Below the pieces are notes generated by a model, which ran no database searches, was not told where the DNA came from, and was given only the letters and a program-made list of their open reading frames with translations. Positions 1 to 13,000 of a DNA stretch of 64,000 nt are shown here, piece after piece. The DNA is from Rhynchonema sp. JSB1_4. Taxonomy: Eukaryota > Nematoda > Chromadorea > Monhysterida > Xyalidae. The number at the start of each line of letters is the position of its first letter. Within the stretch, counting starts at the first letter, position 1. The DNA is taken from assembly GCA_030248065.1 (NCBI GenBank), contig JASAMV010000239.1, positions 36,684-100,683 on the forward strand, in the 5' to 3' direction. A program made the position numbers and the translations under genes.

Positions 1-193
1 AATTTACTGCTGCCACCTATTTCAACCACCATAAGCATTGTTTCTCGGAGACCTAAAGCAAACAACCTTTGCGATGGTTGAAGCGAATGTCACCACTAAA
101 TCATGAGATTTATTGATACCTACAAGGAAGTCGCGTGACCCAAGGCAGATTCGATCCTATCACCAAGTTTTACACCGGCTTCTGCTCTTACAG

Positions 194-1733
<1,540 letters not shown>

Positions 1734-2845
1734 CAATAATGGCTCACTATTTTAGGTTATTACAAAGCTGTGATAAAATGATTATTTATTCAACAGGAAT
1801 ATCTTTAAAATTTTGATTGAAAGTCTCTGATGTTTACCCATGTGCATGACTGGAAACAAGAGCGGAGGCGGGAAGGTGATACTGCATCAAGTTTGACGTA
1901 AATCCAATTTACCTGGTTTCAGCACGTTTGTTTGTGAAAAACTGCCAATAAATCATAAACGATGTTGTCGAGTAGTGCGCATGCAGTATAAGGGCACCTT
2001 GCGTCACTTCCCGGTGCGGCTGGCGGGCTGTTTTTTTCAGGTTGCGATACCTTTTGCAACTCTAACAATACATGAAAACCCAATTGGTGCATCGGTGCAT
2101 GTGCATACGCGGCAAAATCGGTATAATTACACACAGTGACTGCAAAAGACGTAACCATCCGGTCGGCGACATTTTTGGATGTGCATTTTTGACAACAACA
2201 CAATTCAGTCGCAGAGTTGCTGTTATTGGAGTGACTCATTCATAATGCAGCTGTTTTCCCAGGCAGCAACAATGACGTTTTTTCGACATGCAATGTTCAT
2301 TGGAGTCACAGGATGCTTTGGAGTTCGTTTGTAAAATGTGTTCGCGTACATTTTAGAAAGTTGAATACGGCAATTTCGCGTTTCTGTGTTTGTCAGAATT
2401 TCCGCCGCTGGCAGTTTTGCTGCTGTTATTCTCTTCATTTTTTCTCTAACTGACAAAAACCGATCTTTTTTGTTTGACTGCAAAACAACGATGCACCCCT
2501 GACACCTTTTCCTCCATAAATCTGGAACATTCTGGAAACCGTAACCCAAATAATGTAAACTGCCCTGAATAAATAAATCTCAGGAAACTGTTATCACTGC
2601 TAAAACAGCCCGCTGATCAGCTTACAATTTTAGTTGTAAACTTCCTTTGATACAAACAAGCAGAGGCTGAGGCCCAATGTCCTGCTTATCAAACTTCCGT
2701 TCTGTGGTGCACATGTTGTTTGTAAACAGGTCAAGTTCAAAAATCGGGTGAATCTAGCACGTTTTGCAGTATTTCCTTGAAACTTCTCAGATTCATTCAT
2801 AATTCGCATTTTGCAAAATACAAAGAAGCTCGATTATCAATAATT
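1734..2845. other. Intergenic spacer between the prostaglandin reductase-like and TGFBI-like genes
   Basis: I see no exon with recognisable protein, no tRNA and no structured repeat. Open frames on the minus strand near 1919-2549 have no recognisable family and no good splice context. The promoter of the downstream gene should lie here, but I cannot point to a specific element. Confidence 0.5.
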
Positions 2846-5800
2846 ATGAAATTAACAGCATTGTTACTATGCGCAGTCGCTCTGGCACAGGGCAACGATC
2901 GAAAGGTGTTCTATGATCGACCTGATAACGATGGTGGTGGACTGTTGGAAGTGGTGAGTTGAGTGGTCGTTGCACCGCTGTAGAATAGAGCTCCATGTTC
3001 TCCTATCATGCACCCAACCATGCATCATGCATGAATGAAAGTGCCATTCTGCTGCAATAGAAACAACTGGTGATGCTCTTGCTGTTATGCACTGTTTATT
3101 TTTATACACCGCTTTTCCCGCCATCCAAAAGCGATTGCGTTTGTAACCCAGCCGAAAAACAGCACAATTGGTGCATCAACGTTCCGCGAAAATGAAACCT
3201 CACCCTATAAGGCTGACTGAGTTACAATGTTGCCGATCATGCTGGATCCATGAAGTGCAAGTGCACGTTTCGATCAGTTCACTAATCGATTCGCATATTT
3301 GCACAGCCCGATCGAACAGCTGTTGATCTGAGTGGCGAATCATCCGATGATTGGGGTGATGACAATGCTTGGCCGTTTGACTTCAATTCGTTGTTCACCA
3401 GCATCACTGGCGATGGCAGCGGACAGGTTGGATTGCGATCGAAGCTTCAAGTTTCGGAAGTTGCGCTAATACACGCATATTTCAATGTTTAGCTCCGAGG
3501 TACCTGTGATCCTGGGGCAACTTTTGTACACGACCTTGAATTTACAAGCTATGTATTCAAGGATGAACACACTTGCACTTGGATCACCATGCAGCACATC
3601 TACCTGCCTTCACTTTCTGTCCAGCATAGCACACACGGCGGTGTAGGTGCATTTTCGGCAATCTGATCTAACCGCAGCGCCTTGTGCATTACCAAACTGC
3701 ACACAGAACGTATACAAAGATTTCGATACCTTATGTCTATGGCACTTCACGTGTGCATACAACCGAAGCTAAAATAAAGAGACAAATTTTCGAAAAGTTT
3801 GTTGTACCACAAACATACCCATTGTTCTTATTTTCCTGCAAAGTTATAGCTCAAAACATGTTTTATGGATAATTTTGACATTTTGAGTATTGTTCCCATC
3901 AAAAGTTTACTGACGTTCACTACGAGGAAGGGGGAAGAGCGTATGCAAAAGCCTCAAAGCTGGTTGTAAAAAGTTTGATGCAGTTTCGTAACTTTTTTAC
4001 AATAAATAAAACTGTTCCATCCATTTACATATAACAGAATATAAAAAACTGTTTATCGACCCTTTCCGAGCAATTATCTGGAGCAAAACACACAAGCTCT
4101 GAAGTCCAAATAGTGTGTGTGTTTATGCACACACACACACTCAGCCAGCAGGCAGGCAGCCAGACACACGTGTATTGCATAGCGTGCACTGGTCGCACTC
4201 GAGCTTGATGTTTCAGCGCAGAATGACTACCCCAGTGTTGCCTGTCTCATAAACTAACCTGGCGGGGGAGGCTCCGTGATCATTGAGACGGAACTCCTGG
4301 GGCGAGGCTTGTCCATTGCACTAACGGATGGGCTGACCTCTATCGCTACTCCGAGTTGGGGTCAGCGGACCGCGGAATTTTTGCGTAGCGGGGTTGCGTT
4401 CGCGCGACCCTGGTCAAATGTGCTGATCATAGCGTGTTTTGAGCAATGATGCAGGAGCAAAGTTTGAAATAGCATTTGTGTTTCAGTTTTAACTCTACCA
4501 GTTCTTTTCATACCTAAAAGGACATAGCGACGGAGGAACGAAATGCTACACAATACGTAAGTAATTGTTCCTCTTTGATTTCAGCCCACTGGCGACGCTC
4601 GAGGCCATAATCGGCTGTCGTTTTCAAGTCTGTGGCGTCAGTTGGCCGAACGGTTTGGCAGCAACAGTGCTGGCGGTGGCAGTGGGGTGCCGGACTGGTT
4701 GGATGACAGAGATGGGTCTGGGGAGGTTAGACTAGAATGAAAATATTGGACTAGTTTGCTGTAGTATGTTAAAGTTGCAAGCGCCTCCTTTTAATATTTG
4801 CGATCTCGTTGTTCAGGTTGATACCGACAGAGACACTGACACCGACAATAGTGACGTTTGGGATCGCATATTTGGTGGACGTCGCAGACCTTGGTGGAAA
4901 GGGTGCGCCGCCCACAAATTTTACCGTTTGTAAAACATTGGCATCATTCAAAAAATTGCATTTTCCAGCGAAAGCGTATGTCGCCGCGAGGAGGAGAAAG
5001 TGCTGAACGTAACATCCGCGCGTGAAACATCAGATTTGGTGGACAGCCTGAGCGCGGTATCTGGTGCTGATTGGTTGTCGCAAGCATTCACGTCATTGGC
5101 CACTCAATGCATGGACACTGGACTGCAGTACAAATGCACCATGCAGGTTGGGAATAAAGTTGGAATATTAGTGCCATGTGTATAACTCAGGAAAACAACG
5201 GTCAGGCCGCACTCAATCCCCCACCACATTTATCAAAGAAATGTCATAAGAATCTGAGCAGTAGAGCTCGGACCTAATGTTGTTGTTTTACGATTGTACG
5301 GTATGTTTCAAATCATTTTGACTTTGTAACTTTTCTGGAATTACCATGTTTTTGAATACAGGCTCGCAAAAACGGCCGCCATACGGTGAAAGCAGTCATC
5401 TATGAATGTTGTCACGGATTCACAAGAAAATCTGGACAGGCCGGATGCCCACAAGGTCGGTGTACTTACCTTTTATTTGTTTTTTCAAGAAATGAAAATA
5501 TATTAATTATCAAAAAATAATATTTATTTACAGTGGTTGACATGAAACCAGTGCTCGACACGTTGGCCAAGCTGAACTTGAGCGAAATCGTCAAAACACT
5601 GGACAATGTTGGTCTAACCGAATCATTGAAAACGGGAAATCACACAATATTCGCACCAACCAATGATGCGCTCAAGGGATTGAATAATGAGGTATAATTA
5701 CAAAAGTATATTAGCGTCACTTAATAAAAGTGGGGTTTACGCCACTGTGTTGCACCAATTCTGTGACGTTTTCCCGCAGCGTGTTTTCGTGACCCGTCTG

Positions 5801-8800
5801 GCTCTTGGCTTCACAATCACATAGACGGACGGTGCACCAGGTCATCGTCAGTGCGAATGATATCTGCGAACTGAGTTTCTGCGAAAACACGATATTTTCA
5901 CCAAAATCCTATCAGATATTCACTGTCAACACTCCCTGATATTCAGGCAATCACAGTCGAGTTGCTTGACGACGATTCCGATTCCGAGCTCGGCAAGAGC
6001 GTTGCACGTGACATCATATCCGCGCACATTTCGCCGCAATGGACACGAAGTAGTGACTGGCAGGATGAAATGCTGCTGCCCACACTCGACCCTGATGCCA
6101 CCATCAGGATCAACTTCTATTCGTATCCCAAACGGGTGGGTTGATGTGATTCCTTGTGGTGTTCATAGTGTTGTTTTGTTCTTCACAGTGAAGCCACACT
6201 GCTTTTGAACAATATTTCGGTCTCGCAATCAGCCAAATCATTCCTTGAAACGGGTGAAAATGGCGGATACCGATCGCGTCATCATAACGAGGGCACACTG
6301 TATTGCGAAAAATGCAGTACAGTGGCAACGCAACAACAACTGCCCAATTTCCAGTTCATCACGGCCAATTGTGCCCCGATCAACAAAGTCTACGACGAAC
6401 AAGCGACCAACGGTTATGTGCATGTGGTAGATAAAATGATGATGCCCGCGAAACAGACAATTTGGGGCATCATCGGGCAGGATCAGCGATTCCAAGTGCT
6501 CGCATCGTGTCAGTGGTGATTTGATGTTTCAATGTGCTTCAAATGGCAACATTGTGGTTTCGAAAATTCAGTCACCTTATTTTATCGCGAAATGATTGCG
6601 ACCTGGTATTCTAATTCAAAGAGGGGCTGCTGTACCGGCAGCAGTGACTTGCTTGGCACAGTAGCATTATGACTTGTGCAGCGTGTGTTTGGTTGCCCGT
6701 TTCTTCAAGGCAACCGTAACGGCAAGCAAGTCGCGTATATGGTGTTCCTTCACCTCTGCAGAACTGTCTACTAATGGTATGTAAGGTACACAACAAAGTT
6801 CAACAATGGGACTCGTTAAAACGCCTAGCATGTTGATTCGCACGGCCTAAATATTCTGACTTTCAGTGGTCGATGACGAGCTTCGTGAACAGTTGCTGGA
6901 CCCGAATGCGCACCTCACTCTGTTGGCTTTTACTGACTCGGCATTCGAGAAAATGCCGCCGCAGATCCAGCAAAGGATCCGTGCCAAGGAAGGCTGCATG
7001 CAACGTCGGTGATGTTGATGTTCATAACTTTTGAAGAAATATGGTCGGTTAAAGTTAGCGATTGGGGTCACGTAGCTTCGTGTCTCAAAATTTACTGACC
7101 AATGTGATTTTAACCAAGGTCACGTTGTTCACGAGTACGGGCAGGGTGTATGATTGTCTAGATCAGAATCTTCATAGTAAACGTCTGAGTACATGTCACG
7201 TGATCAAGACACAGATACGATTCGCTCCGACCCAATTACTAAGTTGAAAACCAGCACGTGGGTACATTCACAAGTATGCAGGGTGCACGCACGTGACTTC
7301 AGTATGTAATTGCATTAATGTGCTGAAGATTGCAGGAACAATTGCCTTTTAATGATTAAAAATTTAATTTGGACGGATTGCAGATCTTGTCCGTGAGCTG
7401 CTGCTGCCGAACACCATCTGCGCGAGTGCTATCCGGGGTCGCGACGCAGTCGTTGAGAACATCGAGGGTCATCGCATGAATGCAAGTCGTATCGATGGGG
7501 ATGTCTACCTGAATGATGTCAAACTGCAAGTGGAGGACAGAATGGCCACCAATGGCGTCATACAAATGATGAGCCGAGTCGTGTTGCTTAATCACAGTTG
7601 GTTTCGGTTTCTGGGGTTCCCTGCTGATTTGGTTCATTGGCACTGACGATGACTTGGTGCAGCGCCAGTTTGTAGAAACAGGTGGAGACGGACAGCCAGA
7701 AAAAGCTGCTCAATTATGTTTTGTTACGTCTTTTCTGGAACTTCCTGGGTGCCAATAACGTTTGTCTTTTGACGGTAAGGTCCCCGAATAATGTAAACCT
7801 TAACATAATAAATAGTTATGTATGGATAACAGTCTATTTGATTACGATGATGATGATGTTTCAGTGACTCCCACCCTCGAGCTGGCCGCTTCCCACGACC
7901 CGGCGTTCCCGCAATTGATTGAGGGCACGGACGTTAGCGGATTGTTTGATGGGAAGCACGAAGTCACCGTGTTCTTGCCGCCGAATGGGGCGTTGCAGGT
8001 TGGATTGATTGATTGATTCAATGATTCATTGATGTTGCCTAACTTCAATTTCCAGTCGCACCCGGGAGCCAGTCCCGATGCCATTTTTAACACGATCAAG
8101 AACCATATTGCCGATAACATTGTCGAGATCACACGTGACCAGCACAGCTTGATTGTGCCCACCAAGGCAGGACAGGAAGTCGAGGTCGGTCTGTTGTGAA
8201 TATGAACCATATTTGGATAGTTTGCCGTTAGACATCTTTGAGTGGACAACTCGCGCACACGTCGAATTTCTCTTCCATTGCATTCACAGGTGCACGTGCC
8301 ACGTGTCAATGCCTTCACCCATCTGTTGTCCGGTGGTCGACTGCAGGCAACGATCGGCTGTGCCGGCATAATCAGGGCAAATGTGCGCACTTGCGAGGGA
8401 ATGGTGCATTACATTGACAGGGTGGGTGTAATTTAGTTGATGGCATTCAGCCATTACTGAGCGATTGCTCATTCATTACCATCGACCACATTTTGTGATT
8501 TCGTACAAACAGCTTGCGTGTTTACGTGAGCTTTTTAATACCTATTTGCAAATGTCTTTTTGGGGTCTGGTGCATTCACGCTGACGATCACCTGATGCAA
8601 CGCCCGTCTGCCGAACAAAAACGAGATTGCAGTTTTTACGTTAAAATGATGACGGTCACAGCGAAATAAAATGCAAATGTCAATTTCAGGTACTATCCGT
8701 GCCCGAGAAGAACGTGATGTCGCTATTAGAATCCCATTCGAATCTGACCAAATTTGTCGAGCTGGTTCGTCTGGCCGATTTCGCCCACCAATTCGAGTCT

Positions 8801-9757
8801 GATGAGTTCGATGGCACCGTGCTGGCCGTCACTGACGATGCATTTGAGGCGATGACTGACACACAAAGGGAACGTCTGACCACGGCACGAAATGCACGAG
8901 AGTTTGTCAACAGACATGTGAAAAATGGTAAATTTTGTGCGTATTGTATAACTACTGTATCAATATATGTATTTGTTGCCATACGCAGACACAAATACAC
9001 AGCAAACCAAAACCGGTATCAAACTTGATAAACACAATATTGAGCATGAAAGGTGACGTGGCCAGGGCAAATTTGACCCAACAGGTCACAGTTATAATGT
9101 TTCACAGGCCAAATCTGCTGTCATTCGCTGCGACTGCGTCACCACGGTTCGTCATCACCCTTTTCCGGTCTGGGTGATCTTTTCGGCTCCCTTGCTGGAT
9201 CAGGCTCCAGAGGTCAGGCCCGCACGCACCATCATGGTGGCGGACATCATCATGGATTCGGGCGTTACAGACAACGTGGTGTACAAGTGGATGTGTGTGA
9301 TCAGTTGGCCACTAATGGTCGGTTGGCATATTTCGGAAAATGTTCTTTAATATGCTCAACTTCCATTTTCTTCACTAACCTGATACTGATGCGAACGAAG
9401 TGCCAAGTCAACAGTGGGTATTATATACAGGGGCATTTTCGTTTCGCTCCATTACAGTCTACTTAGTGACATGATCGTGAGCTGACAGTTCCGGTCATTT
9501 GACTGGTAAATTTGATTGGGGACTAGAGTATTGGTCAAGGATTTTCACCTGATTCTATTCACTGGTCAGATAAAGAGGGTAGACTGTAATCCCTTTACCA
9601 TTCAGGCATCGTGCACATTCTCGATGGTCCCCTTCCGACCCGATCGCGATCGTCAATCAGTGATTTCATGAATCGATTGTGGAGTGAACGACGTCGTGAT
9701 CAGTCACGTGATCGAAATCCATTCAATTTCAATATCGATTGGCCGTTTGGCAAATAA
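2846..9757 (+). CDS. TGFBI/periostin-like secreted protein: signal peptide, EMI domain, four FAS1 domains
   Basis: Seventeen exons keep frame throughout: 2846-2953, 3307-3426, 4585-4725, 4817-4902, 4969-5146, 5362-5455, 5534-5691, 5947-6140, 6189-6508, 6867-6980, 7384-7596, 7865-7998, 8056-8184, 8290-8421, 8690-8927, 9108-9317 and 9606-9757, giving about 906 aa. I chose the ATG at 2846 rather than the in-frame ATG at 2777 because it gives a clean signal peptide (MKLTALLLCAVALAQG). An acidic, low-complexity region follows (residues 25-150). Then comes an EMI domain (about 152-242) with Cys at ESVC, QCMD, YKC, ECCHGF and AGCPQ, and four FAS1 repeats (about 243-470, 470-600, 600-730 and 730-880). 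FAS1 hallmarks include HTIFAPTNDAL, LLAFTDSAF, VTVFLPPNGAL, VLAVTDDAF, and ATNG before each domain end. EMI plus four FAS1 is the architecture of TGFBI and periostin, extracellular matrix adhesion proteins. The fourth FAS1 domain carries a His/Gly-rich insertion. The exon 10 and exon 15-16 junctions are the least certain. Confidence 0.9.
4121..4175. repeat. CA-rich microsatellite with CAGC/CAGG units
   Basis: A (CA)n tract is followed by CAGCCAGCAGGCAGGCAGCC. The same composite, (CA)n with GGCAGGCAGCCAG, recurs near 22820-22890. The 4121-4175 copy lies in intron 2 of the TGFBI-like gene. Confidence 0.7.
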
Positions 9758-10055
9758 CAAGTGATCGATGAATTGATTGATCAAAATACCATTCGTATAT
9801 TCACTGAAGTTTTATTACCTTATGGGTATTTTTATTGATGCAACATTCTCTGCTTGTCCTATAATTGTGATACATATTCGATCATGATCCGCGCCTGAGA
9901 TGATTTTACGGTTATGATAATTTACCTATGTAGGTTATTTCTCATCATGTGCTTGTATGAAAATCTACACTGCACTCAACGATTCTATAATGAATGAATG
10001 AAACGTCAAAAGAACACTCGGAAACAGAAACCGTATGATACTACGACTCAATGTT

Positions 10056-13000
10056 TCACATTGGCTTGCGTGCCATGCGCAGAATGTGCCGCGTCACCGT
10101 CTCAAAGGGATGGTCCAAAATCTCATCTTCTGTTTTCAGTGACGGAACCGTCTTTCGAATCTGCTCCTTGATCCTAAACAGGAATGTCAATCTGCTTTTA
10201 TAGATCGGCTTCGGGTCTTGACTTCAGGGACTCAAGCTTGAGTGCTATAGTTATAGAAGTCTCGGGACTGAACTTTCGCCCAACGTAGAATTACCGTAAC
10301 CAACATTTCATAATGTTCCACTAGCTTTGGTGCCCCAGGCGCTTTTTCCTGATAGACACAGACAGCGTTTATTGTCTGCATGAACTGCATATAGCGACGC
10401 AGAGTGGACGGCCGGACGGTCACAAACAGGGTTGGGCAAAAAAAAACGACGGCGTTTTTTCTTAAAAAAAACGACGTTTTTTTAAAAAAAAAACGCCTGG
10501 GTCGTTTTTCGTTTTTTTTAAACCCTGAATTTCCTTGATTTTCCCTGATTTTTCAGGGAAAGTACCCTGATTATCAAGGAAAATCAATTTTTTGTCCCAT
10601 TTTTTTCAAAAAATTTTCGACCAATTTTTACTTTGTCGAGATACGTCGATATACGGAGTTTGACTTTCAGTGATGACCCCGGCCAAAGTTGATCCCATGA
10701 TGCGGGTCTGATATGAGATCTTAACAACTCGCTAGAAAAGGGTTGAAACCCGTTTATTTTGCCTCAGAACACATAGAATTACTTCATTTAACCACGTTTT
10801 CTTCCCAACATGAGCGTTTTCCAATTTTTCTGGGGGCATATTTTGGTCATCTGGGCGTTTTAAAAAAAACGTTTTTTTTAAAAAAAACGTTTTTTTTTTT
10901 AAAAAAAACGATTTTTTTGAAAAAAACGTTTTTTGCCCAACCCTGGTCACAAACTCATCGCTGCCACCAGCCGAAATCGTTTTGTTGTTAGATCTGTTGC
11001 GAATTCAGAACATTTATGCCTCATCGCACACGAATCTAATTACTGAAAATACTAAACTACATATGCGCCTTGAACTGGCTTCCAAATTCCGCACAACAGG
11101 TTGAATAAGGGCGCGCCCATGTAGGCCAGGGCCAGGGCCGGGGCCGGGGCCGGGGCCATGAAAAATAATCTATGTCCGAGGCCCTGGCCCCGGCCCCGGC
11201 CCTGGCCTACATGGGCGCACCGACAGGGCCGGGGCCGGGGCCGGGGCCAGGGCCGGGGCCGGTGCGAAACATTTTTCTGGATAGGCGACATTTCAACTGC
11301 AGGGTTGTCAATAATCCAACATTGGTTTCGTATATGCAGCTGTGCGTGTGTGTTCGCGTTGGGTGCGCTACTGCCTGATTTATCAAGGGCATGGCTATCT
11401 TGTGTTTTTTCTTTAGATTATACAAATTTGTAAATTGCAAATTCGGGCTGCAGTTTGAAATATGGTTGACAAAACACTGAATTTCTACCTGCAATTATAC
11501 ACATACAGTTTGCTTTTGACCGTGCACATACACGACGTGCGCGTTTCGCTGATTGGTTGAGTTATAGGTTACTCGAATTTCGCGCAGACATGTCGACGTT
11601 TACTGTGGTTGCTCAAAAAATTTATGTCACCTGGTGACTTTTCATCAGCCAGTATTTTTAAGAATAAAGCGCTTTATATTAATTTGCTTGAACAAATACA
11701 TATGCCTAACCTAAATAAAATCCCAAAATGACCCGTGCCCTTGATATAGCAGGCAACAGGACATCCAACACGAACACACACGCACAGCTGCATTATGTAT
11801 ACGAAACCGATGTTGGATTATTGGCAACCCTGTAGTTCTAACGTCGCCTATCCAGAAAAATGTTTCGCACCGGCCCGGCCCCGGCCCTGTCGGTGCGCCC
11901 ATGTAGGCCAGGGCCGGGGCCGGGGCCAGGGCCTCGGACATAGATTATTTTTCATGGCCCCGGCCCCGGCCCCGGCCCTGGCCCTGGCCTACATGGGCGC
12001 GCCCTAAAGCAGTAAGAGGGTTTCCTCTCTATTTTGAGTTTCTGTTGTTAACTCATCTGCAGTCACTGACAACATTGACATTTTCTATTAACTCCACCCA
12101 TATACAGTGAATAGTTCTTGTCGTGACCGAAAATGTCGGGTCTGAATCATGTCTCAATAAAGAGGGTAAACTGCATGTTGGTACTTTACGAAATAGTCTC
12201 GACAATCCGAAAGCGGCATCTGAATATCTTTGTATTCATTGAATGCGAGGTGGAGTCGCTGATCCGTGTAGCACTCTTTGAGCAGAAATCCACGCAGAAA
12301 CTGAAAAACTTGGGCATTTATGTACGACGCAAGGTTAATTTTATTCTGCCCTGTGAAACATCCACCACGTCCGTAAGAAAACATGCCGAACGGTCCGGTC
12401 CGGTATCGGTCACATGACGTATTGTACCAAAGATATTTCAGGACTGACCAATGCTGCTGACCAGCCCAAAATTCGTCATTGGGTGGAATTTTCGAAAGGT
12501 GTAAAGGTCAGTTGGGCGTAAAGGTCGGTGTAAAGTTCGGTCGAAAGCTCGGTCGGCGTAGCTCGGTGTAAACGTGAAACATTGCCTGTTATTAACGTGG
12601 AATATGTTTCAAGTTTACACCGAGGTCTATCACACTGAGCTGTCGACCGAGCTTTCCACCGACCTTTACACCCAACTGACACCTTTACACCGTTTCGAAA
12701 ATATCACCCATTAACTGTCACGCTGGTGGATATCAGAGACATCACTCATCTTAAAGCATCCTGAATATAAACATATACGCAAGTAACAATATGACACAGA
12801 AAAGACCGGATATAAGTTTATTATTATCCCAAAACGAGCGCCATGTGATGACCCACATCTGTCACAATATTGTCCAAAACGCCTTGCACTTCGGGGCTAC
12901 TGTCAGCCAATCGTATGGAAATGTGCACATAGGCTGCGAGCGCGATCACACCACCCGGTTTGAGCACTCGCTCACATTCACGCATGAAGTGGGGGATGTC

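Noticed and set aside
9030..9107. Possible extra FAS1 exon (SMKGDVARANLTQQ) before 9108
   Set aside because: Its phase does not fit the following exon, and the intervening sequence would be far too short for an intron; treated as intron.
11052..11494. Pro/Gly-rich open frames in several frames and strands
   Set aside because: Produced by the GGGGCC arrays of the foldback element.
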